A stretch of DNA of 31,247 nt from Emiliania huxleyi CCMP1516 (taxonomy: Eukaryota > Haptophyta > Isochrysidales > Noelaerhabdaceae), in NCBI RefSeq assembly GCF_000372725.1, contig NW_005201493.1, positions 387,170 through 418,416 of the forward strand. The letters are read 5' to 3'. Positions within the stretch are counted from its first letter, which is position 1; every line of letters starts with the position of its first letter. Shown in pieces: positions 8,439 through 17,362 of this stretch. The position numbers and the translations under genes were made by a program. The notes under the pieces are model-generated. The model searched no databases. It saw nothing but the letters and a program-made list of their open reading frames with translations, and was not told where the DNA came from.

Positions 8439-9112
8439 TCCTCAAGCAGCAACGCCACGGCGCGAGTGGCGAGGCCATCCGGCGACGCAAAGACCTCGCG
8501 CGTCCTCGCGCCGCGGGCTGTGCCGTCGCCAGCCCCGCCGGCCACGCCCGCAGCCGGGCTCGACGACACGGGTGCTGGCGCCTGCAGGGAAGGCTCCGAG
8601 ACAGTTCCGAGAAGGTTCCGAGAAGGTTCCGAGAAGGTGCTGACGGGTGCTGACGCCGGAGCCGGTGCGGCGGGAGCGGCGGGGACGGCTTGCGACGGTG
8701 CGGCGTCGAGCGCCAGAGAGGACAGCCTCTCGAGGCCCGCCGCCCCGCTTGCGCTCGTCGTCGACGGCGCAGCCACGCGAGCCGTGAGCGCCGCCACCGC
8801 CTCGCGCTCCGCAAAGAGGCGGAGCTGCGGGTCGTCGCGCAGGTTGAGCGAGACGAAGATGGGCCGCCCGACCTTGCTGGACAGCCGCTGCGCAAGCCGC
8901 TGCGAGCCAGCGTCGCCCTCGTGGCCGCCGAGCAAGGTCGTTGCCGACGGCGTCGCCGCCCGGCCTCGCGCGCCCGCGCTGGCGGGCACACCCACGGCGA
9001 GGGAGTCGAGGCGGTGATCACCGGAGCCGATCCATAAGTACGCGCCGCCCTCAAGCCAGAGGAGCTGGAAGAAGACCTTCTCCTCGATCAGGGTCGAGCA
9101 CCAGGACTCCAT
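7258..9112 (-). CDS. PSMG4-domain / 6-phosphogluconolactonase fusion
   Basis: Minus-strand exons: 9112-8657, 8581-8441, 8314-7892, 7854-7822 (optional), 7784-7519, 7339-7258. The N-terminus, from MESWCST, matches proteasome assembly chaperone 4: [46 protein letters not shown]. After an Ala/Pro/Ser linker comes 6-phosphogluconolactonase, the lactone-opening enzyme of the oxidative pentose phosphate pathway: [70 protein letters not shown], stop. No in-frame Met lies between the chaperone domain and the lactonase start, so one continuous protein is the simplest reading. Exon 3 is one copy of a triplicated exon segment. The start was chosen because a more upstream Met (9193) lies inside the transposon. 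Alternative: two proteins made through unseen trans-splicing or alternative exons. Confidence 0.8.
7340..7518 (-). other. 6PGL last intron (GC-AG) with embedded exon copies
   Basis: Donor GCCGG|GCGGACTTTCC and acceptor TTTCCTAG|GCGGACGC, so GCGGAC is repeated at both ends and [11 protein letters not shown] is restored. Inside (about 7384-7425) lies a further near-copy of the exon sequence from both sides, read as [15 protein letters not shown]. It is bounded by arrays of an approximately 10-bp TCTAGGAAAN unit (7341-7383 and 7431-7512). Thus two duplication or insertion events seem to be nested in one intron. Confidence 0.75.
7752..7924 (-). repeat. 70-bp exon-plus-intron tandem triplication in 6PGL
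   Basis: Three copies of a 33-bp exon segment encoding VLLxMGPDGHT (x = V, E, G) lie at 7892-7924, 7822-7854 and 7752-7784. They are separated by two identical 37-bp spacers (7855-7891, 7785-7821). Each spacer starts GTGAACAG and ends CTGTGAACAG, satisfying GT-AG. Only the third copy continues into TASLFPAH, as the family requires. Splicing both spacers gives three in-frame copies; using the GT at the start of copy 1 and the last AG removes 140 bp and gives one. Confidence 0.9.
8315..8440 (-). other. 6PGL intron containing telomere-like repeat
   Basis: Plus-strand sequence is GGGTGAGGGTGAGG with a core of GGTTAGGGTTAGGGTTAGGG type (about 8376-8406), flanked by GGTGAG and GGTTGAG variants. 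Homology places the break in [15 protein letters not shown]. The minus-strand ends are TTGAG|GAACCCTC and ACCCTAG|GCTGCGG, which gives a GA-AG intron (or a CC start two bases on). No GT lies close enough to keep frame and family residues. Confidence 0.65.
8582..8656 (-). other. Probable 75-bp in-frame GC-AG intron in fusion linker
   Basis: GCGYCAGCACCCGT occurs at both ends on the minus strand (donor CCG|GCGTCAGC, acceptor CTGCAG|GCGCCAGC). The interior is three TCGGAACCTTC-like units. It is phase 0, a multiple of three and free of stops, so it may be retained. It has the same direct-repeat signature as the homology-proven introns of this window, but lies in a linker where homology cannot confirm removal. 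Confidence 0.55.
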
Positions 9113-9152
9113 CGCACCGCGTCGACCAAGAAAAACAAAATTCCTTGAAACA

Positions 9153-9163
9153 AAATTTCTATT
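9153..9163. repeat. Target site duplication, left
   Basis: AAATTTCTATT, repeated exactly at 15616-15626, abutting the ACTCTCGTGAG element end. Confidence 0.8.
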
Positions 9164-9834
9164 ACTCTCGTGAGGCTGTGAAAGCACGCCCAACCTAGCG
9201 GATTTGGGCTCTCAGGGGATTGATGCCCCGAATGGGGCGGCTCAAGGCGATTTGAGATGCGGGCGCCGCCGCCTCCCGGCGGCCAGCCTGACGCCCTCGG
9301 GCGCCGCGCCTCGGGATCTGGGTCTAGTCCGAGGTGGCACGCTCGGCGAATCGGGCGCGGAGGCGACACGCGCGCCCGCTCGGCGCCGAGGTGACCTGGC
9401 GCTCGACGCCCTCGTTCAAGCGTCATATCGGGCACATCACTGCCTCACGCGCTCCCGCTGCCGCTGTTAGGCTACCTGAGCTAGAGCTCATGATAGTACG
9501 ACCTCGCCGACAAGCTACACGCGCTGCTCCGCGCGCAGGTGCCGCGGCACGCCCTGCCACCGCCCGGCGTCGAGCGGCGTCGCTCGCGCTCTCCACACAC
9601 ACACAGCCGCGCGCGCGCTCTGTGTACTCCCGACGCACACACCCGCGCCCGCGCACACCACTCTCGCGCCCGCTACGCTTGTCCGCGAGCGGCGAGCGCT
9701 GCGCGCCGCGACGCGTCGGCAGCCGCGGCGCCGTGTGACGCAGCGCAGCCCGGCCGCGCACCACAGGTGCAGGTGCTCTCCCTCGTCGATCGCTCGCCGC
9801 GGCGGCAGCGACGCGCCCCGCGGCGGCCGCGCGG
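9164..9834 (+). repeat. Left terminal inverted repeat
   Basis: Pairs with 14944-15615. The match breaks at the inner end after CCGCGCGG. A section of about 30 bp (roughly 9180-9208) does not match the other arm. The rest differs by very few bases. It includes an ACACAC/GCGCGC-rich stretch near 9590-9660. Long open frames here are side effects of high GC. Confidence 0.9.
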
Positions 9835-10612
9835 CAGCCGCGCTTACGAGAGCCGCGCACCGAGCGCGGCGCGGCGCGATGCGTCCCGCAGGCAGCGGCA
9901 GTACAGTATTGCCTGGGCGCGCGCCGCCCGGCTCGCCGCGCCGGCCGACCCCTCGCGCCGGCGCCGCGTTTTGGCCTCGACGTGTGGTGCATGCGAACGC
10001 CGACCCTAGCTGCGCGCTGCGTTCGCACTTTCTCTACCTTGACGCGAGCCACAACCCTGCCGGACTAGACCGACGGCCCGCCGGTGCCGATGCTCTCAGC
10101 GTTGTGAACGAACGGCGGCCACGCTGCTCATCGCCCCCGTCTCGGCCGGCGGCGGGTCGATGGATGCCTACTCGGGCTTGAACGATGGTGATCCACGTGT
10201 CGCGGAGGATAGATCTGCGCTCGGCGGTGGAGGCGGCGTGGCAGGCAACGGTTCGCCGCCACCGCCGCGCGGGAGGTGCTCGCGCCGCCCGCGAAGGCAC
10301 TGGCCACCATTAGGTTCGCCGGCCGTGGCTTCGCCGCATGGCCGGGAGAGTGAGTCAGATCACATCTGTGTGCCGTGTCGAGAGAGGGGAGAGATGATTC
10401 AGAAGACGGCTGTGTGCAGAGCTCCTACGGCTTTACGCAGTAGCCACGGTGCGCGCTTACGGTACGAGTAAAGGCACATGTACGGCTCTAGAGAGCGGAT
10501 GTGATGCAATCTCAATAATACATTGTTTTAAAGTTCGCTGTCTTCGTCACAGTCCATGGGCTCATGGTCATGCACTGCTGAAAACATGCTGCTGAGCCTA
10601 CGGCTAGTTGCG
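9835..10612. other. Transposon internal non-coding region
   Basis: GC-rich and then mixed sequence with no supported gene. Near 10500-10545 is an AT-richer patch (CAATCTCAATAATACATTG). It may hold the 3' end and terminator of the minus-strand ORF that stops at 10613. Confidence 0.5.
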
Positions 10613-11314
10613 TCAACGCTCAACCTCATCGAGGGCGGGAGCCGCAAGCGCAGCAAGTCGTCTCTCCTCGCGCGCAAGGGCTACCTGCTTCTCCCGCAGC
10701 AGGAGCCTGACGCTCTCCCTCTCTCGCTCAACCTGCTGCAGTTTGGTGCTGCAGTCGGCTTCTGCCGCGTAGAGAGCCTCAACCTCGCCGCGCAGCGCCG
10801 CAACCGACGAGGCAGGCGAGGCGAGCCAAGGCGACACGGCTGCAAGCGGCACCTGCGCGCTGCACAGGCTAGCCTGGTTGGCAGCCTCCTGGTCAGCGCG
10901 GAGGGTGGCCCTCCCGCGGTCTCCTGGTGCCTGCAGGCGAGCCGATTTATGAGCCAGCAGTAGGTAGAGCAGCACACAGCGCTGATGATAGCGGGTGAAG
11001 GGGTGGGGCAGGTGGGTCAGCTTGGCCGCCTCAGACGGGGTGCACGGCTTCCTCGCGTTTTGCAACTCGAGACACAAAGCCCCAGCCGCGGGGGTGAGGT
11101 CGAACGGCGCGGTCTGGGCCAGTGCCTGCGTTGCCCGAAGTGAGCGGCAGCAGCGATCGCACGACAGGCATGCGGGGCACGGCGCGGGTCCAATCATGCC
11201 CGCGTACAGTCGCGAGCGTCGGCAGCCAGGGAGGAGCAGTGCAGAGAGGACGTGCTGCACCGCGTCCAAGTTCTGCTGCACGTGATGTTCTTCGGTTGCA
11301 GCACCGCCGCTCAC
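10613..11314 (-). CDS. Transposon accessory ORF, Cys cluster and coiled coil
   Basis: 233 residues in one frame, not recognised. The N-terminal part has a cysteine cluster (CPACLSCDRCCRSL) that could bind zinc. The middle has an ordered-looking segment (SEAAKLTHLPHPFTRYHQRC). The C-terminus is a heptad-like coiled coil (LQQVERERESVRLLLREKQ). Its first ~190 bp overlap the antisense start of the plus-strand gene, so one of the two N-termini is probably wrong; its true start may lie upstream through an intron. The divergent arrangement suggests a shared promoter near 11300-11440. It could be a transposition helper. Confidence 0.5.
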   Translation of the reverse strand: MSGGAATEEHHVQQNLDAVQHVLSALLLPGCRRSRLYAGMIGPAPCPACLSCDRCCRSLRATQALAQTAPFDLTPAAGALCLELQNARKPCTPSEAAKLTHLPHPFTRYHQRCVLLYLLLAHKSARLQAPGDRGRATLRADQEAANQASLCSAQVPLAAVSPWLASPASSVAALRGEVEALYAAEADCSTKLQQVERERESVRLLLREKQVALAREERRLAALAAPALDEVER

Positions 11315-14300
11315 GCGGCACGCCAGGCCGAGGGTCTACGACGGGAGCGGCTCCCGGGACCGGGGCCGATGTCATCCGTTGGCAGTGCTTACAGTTCTCC
11401 GACGTCGGCACCGACGTTCTCTTCTACGCCAACCTGAGCATGCTAGAGAAGGACGTGTACGCCGGCAAGGTCTCATCCGTGGAGGAGGCGGAGGCTCTGC
11501 TCGTGCAGCTGGCAGAGCTGCGCCAAATCGGCTTCCTCGGCGGCGGGCTGCACTTCATCATGCACGTCGTGCAGATGATCCTCTCTGGCCACTGGGACTA
11601 CGCGGGTCTCCGACAGTGGAAGGTGGCGATGGGCCGCACGGACTTTGACCCGACCAAGGAGGCGCAGCAGCTCCGCCGGAAGGTGGAGATGATCCGGGCG
11701 TGGGTGGCGGGCTGGTTCAAGGCGGCGATCCGCGAGTTCCACGACACGTGGTCCGACGACTCAGTCTTTGACTTCTCCCACGACTCGTCGGCCGCGTACT
11801 CGGAGCAGTCACGCCTCAAGTCCGAGGCGCACACCAAGGCGTTCCTCGTGTGGGTCGAGCAGGGCAAGGCCACGGGGGACACCGAGTTCCGCAAGCACGC
11901 CGTGTTCGTCCTCGACCTTGCGGTGCCGCTGCTGCTGTACTGGGAGGCGTCGCGGCACTGTGAGTATGAGACAATGGACGTGGTGGAAAAGTACTTTCTG
12001 CCTCACTTCGAGGTTTGCGGCAAGGACAAGTACCTGCAGACCGTCGGGTGGCTCAAGCTCAAGCCGGCGCAGCGCGACCCCCTCACCAACATGATCGTGG
12101 CGACGCACATCACCAACTCCATGAACGGCGTCTTTGGGAAGCTGATGCACGGCGATCACTTCCAGGAGATTCACGTCAACCAGCAGAACCAGGTGGTCAC
12201 CCTTGAGCCGGCGCCGGACAAGTGGGCCGACGAGATGTGCGTGCGGAGCCTCAACCTCAACGTGGCGCAGGTGCTCACCAACCAGGTGGCGACGGGAAGC
12301 TGGTCGCAGCTCGCGCTCGGTGGCGGCGAGGGCGAGCACATCACCTCGTCGAGGAAGCTCGAGGTTGTCATCACCGCGCGCATGAATCGCCGACTCGGGA
12401 TTGTGCGCGCCGACCCGCGGCGTGTCGACGTCTTTGTGGACCTGCTTGGCTCCGGTCTGGGGGCGCACGTCATCGAGGTGAAGGTCGCGCAGAGCATCAC
12501 CAGCCTCCTCGACCAGCCCTTGGCTAGCTACATTGCGGCTGGCTGGCCGCTCGTCCTCCGACGCGGCGGCGACTGGCTGAAAGGCGCAGCCGGGGGAGCC
12601 CTCGCAGTCAGCGCCAAGCTCAAGGCCGGTGCATTCCTCATTGGCTGCACGCTCGACGCGGACCTCTCTCTGCGGCATGGAGGCGGCGGGGAGTGGCACG
12701 AGACGAAGCACCATGATGGAGTGGGACGTGGCTTCTTGGCCTGCGCGCCTGCAGAGCCGCAGCCAGGGACCGTCGACGCCACGGCGCTTCGCGCCACGCT
12801 AGGGCTCGCCGCAGACGGAAGCGGCACCGCCCCCCCGGCGATAGCTGCGCTGGCAACCACCGTGCTCGGCGCGCTCAGCCTGGACCTGTGGAAAGGCATG
12901 TGCGGCAAGACAGAGGTCCGCCTCCTCCAGGTCTCCTGGGCGCCGCTGCCGGCAGGGCAAGGGGGCGCAGCTGCGGCACAAGCGGCGGCTCAGGCTGTCC
13001 TTCCGGCGGGAGCTCTTCTCACAAAAGTCGACAGGCGAACGATCGACGAGCTCTGGACGCAGCGAGCCGGCGGGCAGACGGAGCAGCAGTTTGTTCAGGC
13101 GCAGACGAAAAAGGTGCAGTACGCTGTAGAGACACTAGGGGAAGCACGGCGCACTCACCCACGCCCCCACGCCCCCGCACTGCCCCCAGACGCACACCCA
13201 TAAGTGCACCCGTCACTCGGAGGAGAGGAGACGGCATGCGAGCGACACGCCCCTGCAACGCGAGTCGCTCACATGCCGCCCAGCTGCCGTATCAGAGCCC
13301 TCCCGCCCCATCGCAGGTGCGCGGACGGCTTCGCACTGGCGCGGCGGGCTCGGTAGAGCGCGACCGACCCGTGCTACTGCGCAACGCGCTGGCGACGGCG
13401 GCCGCTGCCGCGCCGGACGTGCCGCTCCGGGCGCAACCGCCGTTGCTGCCGCCTCCCGGCGTCGCTCCGCAAGCGGCGGCGCGCGCAGGGCAGCGGCACG
13501 GGAAGCTGTTGCTCCCGCCACAGCCACAGTCCCTGTGGCTCTGGGTGTCGCAGGACGGGCTGCCGCCGTCGCCTGCCTCTGTGACGGGGTACCCGAAAAG
13601 CGGCGTCCCCAAAGGGCTCGCCCGCCTGAAGGAGGCGGCGGAGGCAGAAGCGCGCGCCGCCGCAGCCGCTGATGAGGCTGCTCGAGGGGCGCAACCGGCA
13701 GGGGGCGCGGCGGGCGGCGGTGGTGCAGGGGGTGCCCCCGCGGCAAGCGATCCCCGGCGAGCGAAGATGTGCGAGAAGTGCGGTGGCGCGAAAGGCCGCT
13801 GCCGCGACCCGGGCATGCCGGGGCACCTGCGGGAGGTCGAGGCACACTGTGAGACGTGCACACCGCGCGGGAAGCCTGGCAGGCCGTGCAGCAGGCGTGG
13901 CAGCTCCGCCAAGGGCGCGCGCCACTGGCCGTCGCGGAGTGCTCCAGACACGGGTGCGCCGCAACCGGCGGCGAACCCCGCCGGCTCGCCCGCACCGGCT
14001 CCGGACGCTGCTCCCGCGCCCGCGGGCACGCCCGCGGGCACGCCCGCGCCCGCGCCCGCACCGGACGGCGCGCCGGGCACGGCTGCTGTCTCGCCGGCGC
14101 CAGCGCCTGCAGTCAGCAAGCGAGCGCGCCTACTCAGACTCGCCGTGCAGAGAGTTCGGGCGAACCACGGCCGCGGCGCGACCGAAGGGCCAAAGGGCAA
14201 GCCCGGCCGCCCACCCAAGGTGGACTCGGGCATAAAAGCTCGAGCGGCGGTGCTGCAAGGGACGGTACCGCACGCCGGCGGACTAGCCAATGACATAGTC

Positions 14301-14450
14301 CTCGCACGCCTCGGCGATCGCCTGCAAGACGATCAGCCGGCTAAGCTGTTCGTGCGGTCGCTCGACGCGAAGAGCCTGGCCGACGCGGCGGCGGAGGTGG
14401 TTGCGCGGGGCGGCGGCGGCGGCCGGGCGGCGGGCGCGCGTGCGGCGGGA

Positions 14451-14481
<31 letters not shown>

Positions 14482-14879
14482 GAGCGCCTGCTGCGCCAAG
14501 CGGCGCGGCGCTCTGGCCGTGGGCGTTGTCGCGAGAGGAGCACGCGGCGAAGAGGATTAAGCTGAACAAGCTGGAGGACGAGCTCGACCAAATCGCGTCT
14601 CGGAGGAAGGACGCCATCGACAAGCTCTTCGAGCTGCAGCACGGCCGAACCAGTCGGAGCAATCGCCGGGACGCCGCCGCGGATGCCATCGAGCAGCTCG
14701 AGGCCGAAGTGGAGCGGCACAACGGCCGCGCCAAGACTTTCGAGGCGGAACGAGCCGCCATCGAGGCCGATATGCAGCGGCGGGCCGGGCCGCCAGCGTC
14801 GGCCGCGCCAGCCGGCCCGGCGGGCCAGCCGCCGGCGCTGTTGCCGGTGGGCGCCATCGCGGCCAACACCGCCGGCTGA
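11122..14879 (+). CDS. DUF6589-like probable transposase with zinc/AT-hook tail
   Basis: Two exons, 11122-13113 and 13317-14879, joined in phase through AAG|GTGCAG...CGCAG|GTGCGC (203-bp intron). The first exon holds a block like the DUF6589 core: YWEASRHCEYETMDVVEKYF, LPHFEVCGKDKYLQT, then NSMNGVFGKL and DHFQEIHVNQQN. That order (E/M helix, LPxF with a Y, then N/G-rich plus D..E..N) is the family pattern I recall. The second exon adds a cysteine cluster (MCEKCGGAKGRC, HCETCTP), two AT-hook-like motifs (RGKPGRP, KGKPGRPPK) and a coiled coil (LEDELDQIASRRKDAI). The likely true start is later than 11122, for example the Met at 11440, because the first ~60 residues are antisense to the other ORF. 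Catalytic residues were not identified. Confidence 0.55.
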
Positions 14880-14943
14880 CTGCCGGACGCGCCGCGCCGC
14901 CCCGCGCAGGCGCGGCCGCCGCGCGCGCCGGCCGGCGCGCTAT

Positions 14944-15615
14944 CCGCGCGGCCGCCGCGGGGCGCGTCGCTGCCGCCGCGGCGAGCGATCGACGAGGGAG
15001 AGCACCTGCACCTGTGGTGCGCGGCCGGGCTGCGCTGCGTCACACGGCGCCGCGGCTGCCGACGCGTCGCGGCGCGCAGCGCTCGCCGCTCGCGGACAAG
15101 CGTAGCGGGCGCGAGAGTGGTGTGCGCGGGCGCGGGTGTGTGCGTCGGGAGTACACAGAGCGCGCGCGCGGCTGTGTGTGTGTGGAGAGCGCGAGCGACG
15201 CCGCTCGACGCCGGGCGGTGGCAGGGCGTGTCGCGGCACCTGCGCGCGGAGCAGCGCGTGTAGCTTGTCGGCGAGGTCGTACTATCATGAGCTCTAGCTC
15301 AGGTAGCCTAACAGCGGCAGCGGGAGCGCGTGAGGCAGTGATGTGCCCGATATGACGCTTGAACGAGGGCGTCGAGCGCCAGGTCACCTCGGCGCCGAGC
15401 GGGCGCGCGTGTCGCCTCCGCGCCCGATTCGCCGAGCGTGCCACCTCGGACTAGACCCAGATCCCGAGGCGCGGCGCCCGAGGGCATCAGGCTGGCCGCC
15501 GGGAGGCGGCGGCGCCCGCATCTCAAATCGCCTTGAGCCGCCCCATTCAGGGCATCAATCCCCTGAGAGTACTTGCCCCCGAAGGCAAGTGCGTCTGTTC
15601 ACAGCTCACGAGAGT
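14944..15615 (-). repeat. Right terminal inverted repeat
   Basis: Reverse complement of 9164-9834. The outermost 11 bp match exactly, then about 30 bp differ, then identity resumes at CTCTCAGGGG. The few differences include single-base changes. Confidence 0.9.
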
Positions 15616-15626
15616 AAATTTCTATT
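15616..15626. repeat. Target site duplication, right
   Basis: Exact copy of 9153-9163 directly outside the element end. Confidence 0.8.
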
Positions 15627-16024
15627 CACTGCTCCAACTGCCTTGCTTTATTTTAAGGCGATTCGAACGCGGCACTTGCCACAGGCGCCGCATACACACG
15701 CTCTACCGGGGGGCGGGGACTGCGATCACATGGCGTTGGCCGGGACACGGGAAGGAGGGAGGGGAGCGCAAGGGGAGGGGTGTCGCACAAACTAAGTAGC
15801 GTGGAGACATGGGGCACAGGCACGGGGCACCCAACGCGGAAAGGCACACAAGAGCCCTTGTGCGCCAGCTCTTACGAGGCGTACGAGCAGGCGCACGAGG
15901 ATAGCCAAAGTGGTCGATCGACCAGTGCGTCAATCAAGCACATCGCTGCAGCAGGAGGAGGGGACCGACCTGCTGCTCTGCGCTTGAACAGCGCACGTGG
16001 CGCCGGACCCACCATGGTCCGCCA
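15627..16024. other. Intergenic; probable former upstream region of PSMG4-6PGL
   Basis: Removing the transposon and one target copy would place this 398-bp stretch about 50 bp upstream of the PSMG4 ATG. It therefore probably held the promoter of that minus-strand gene as well as the 3' end of the 16025-17276 gene. It contains TTTATTTTAAGG near 15647 and no gene. Confidence 0.5.
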
Positions 16025-17276
16025 TCAGGGCTGCGCGAGGGCACCCGCCACCCGCTCCTGCAGGCGCGCGTTGCGCGCGGCAAAGTCAGTCTTGCCGACG
16101 TTGTCCTGCACGCGCGCGGCAAACGCGGTCGCGGACTCCTTGGCCGCCTCCCCGAGCGCCGCCGCCGCGTCGCTGGTGGCTTCGCCGAGGTCCGACGCGT
16201 CGACGGCCGGAAGTACCGACGGCGCCGCAGCCGCGGTGGTGGCTGCGGCGGTGGCGATGCGCGCGACGCCCGCGGCGGTGCGAGACGCGCGCGCGTCGTA
16301 GTCGGCGGAGAGGGAGGCCAGGTTTCGCTCCCCCGCCGCCGCCAGCGCCTCTTTTGCGGCGGCCGCCTTGCCCGCGACGTCCACATCGGGCGCGTCGATG
16401 TCTGGAGCCTTGACCGAGGCGGCGGTGCGGCCGGCTGCGTCCTGCGCCAGCTCGGCCGACCGCGCCGCGACCGCCGCGGCCTTGGCGGCCGCAGCCTGTG
16501 CAGAAGAGGCTGTCGTCTCGGCCAGCTGCGCCGTCGCCTCCCTTGCCGCCTCTGGCGCGGACGCAAGGCTTTCGGTCGCCTCGGCGGCCTTGGCGGCGGC
16601 CTTGCTCAACCTCGCGGGCGTGTAGGCCGCGTCGCTGCGAAGCTCGTCGAAGGAACGGCCGAGGTTGCCGCGCACTGTCGACGAGGTCGCCGCCGACGTC
16701 TCTGCGACGCCGGCGGAGAGCTTCGCCGTCGCCTCGGCCGTTCGCGCCGCCTTGGCCTCGTAGTCGGTGGAGAGGGAAGCAAGGTTCCGCTCGGCCGCCG
16801 CCGCCAGCGCCTCCTTTGCGGCGGTCGCCTTGGCCGCGACGTCGACAGGGCGCGCCGCACCCGTGATGGAGCCAGCGTCGACCTTTGGCATGTACTGCGC
16901 CGCAGACGAGCTGAGCGCCTCCTTGGTCTGCTGCTGAAGAGCCGCCGCGTCCATCTCCTTCAGCGCCGCCGCCGTCGATTGGATGTCACCGAGCCGCTCT
17001 TGAAAGCGCGCGTTACGCTCCTGGAAGTCGCCCTTCTGGATATTGCTCTGAATGCGTGCGGCAAACGACGAGGCCACGCCTAATGTTGATCTGGATGTGT
17101 GCCAAGCACAGCCGCAAACCTAGGCCGCAAAGTGAAGCCGCACCGGAAACGTCCGGCGCAGCAAGATCGAGCGCGGTGGCCGGACCCGAGGTCGAGATTG
17201 TCACGATGGCGGCAGCCACGAGCGCAGCAGCTGTGTGGTGTGCAGAAGGAGCGAGAGGCAGCCGCATATACAACAT
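16025..17276 (-). CDS. Ala-rich helical repeat protein with signal or plastid leader
   Basis: Exons 17276-17144 and 17079-16025, with a 64-bp GT-AG intron (TCCG|GTGCGGC, CATTAG|GCGTGG). The join gives LDLAAPDVSGVASSFAARIQ. The leader MLYMRLPLAPSAHHTAAAL followed by VAAAIVTISTSGPATA looks like a signal peptide or a bipartite plastid leader. The mature part is almost all Ala/Glu/Lys/Arg helix. It holds a repeated module (KEALAAAAERNLASLSTDYE and KEALAAAGERNLASLSADYD). The motif FAARxQxNxxKxDFxxRNAR occurs once near each end. I do not know the family. The matching end motifs and spaced repeats suggest a scaffold or multivalent linker; a LEA- or apolipoprotein-like amphipathic protein is also possible. 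Confidence 0.65.
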
Positions 17277-17362
17277 CCGTTCGACGCCTCCTTCTTCTTC
17301 AATGGGATGGCCGCGGCTCTCCCCCTCCCCGGCGCCGCTGCGCCCGCTGGCGGGCACCCCCC

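Larger units (their letters stand above)
9164..15615. mobile_element. DNA transposon with long terminal inverted repeats, DUF6589-like
   Basis: A 6.45-kb element bounded by an 11-bp direct duplication. Inverted repeats 9164-9834 and 14944-15615 are nearly identical over about 625 bp, which argues for a recent insertion or for arm homogenisation. The outermost ACTCTCGTGAG also matches at both ends. The 11-bp target duplication with long inverted repeats resembles Mutator-type elements. The internal protein, however, lacks a Mutator-type DDE pattern I can recognise and instead resembles DUF6589. The element carries a plus-strand gene in two exons (11122-14879) and a divergent minus-strand ORF (10613-11314). 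It lies between the start codon of the PSMG4-6PGL gene and what was probably that gene's upstream region. Confidence 0.85.

Noticed and set aside
9334..9738. Arg-rich open frames in both transposon arms, identical at 9334-9738 and 15040-15444
   Set aside because: They are the same inverted-repeat DNA read twice; low complexity, no domain.
7775..15605. CTGTTCACAGCT shared by the 6PGL spacers (about 7785-7867) and the right transposon end (about 15594-15605)
   Set aside because: Only about 12 bp and not at matching structural positions; too short to claim that the spacers derive from the transposon.
15655..15712. tRNA-like sequence on the minus strand (GGTAGAGCG about 30 nt before GTTCGAATC)
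   Set aside because: The D- and T-arm-like words have the right spacing, but there is no acceptor stem, no D-stem partner and no anticodon stem. At most a decayed tRNA or SINE remnant.
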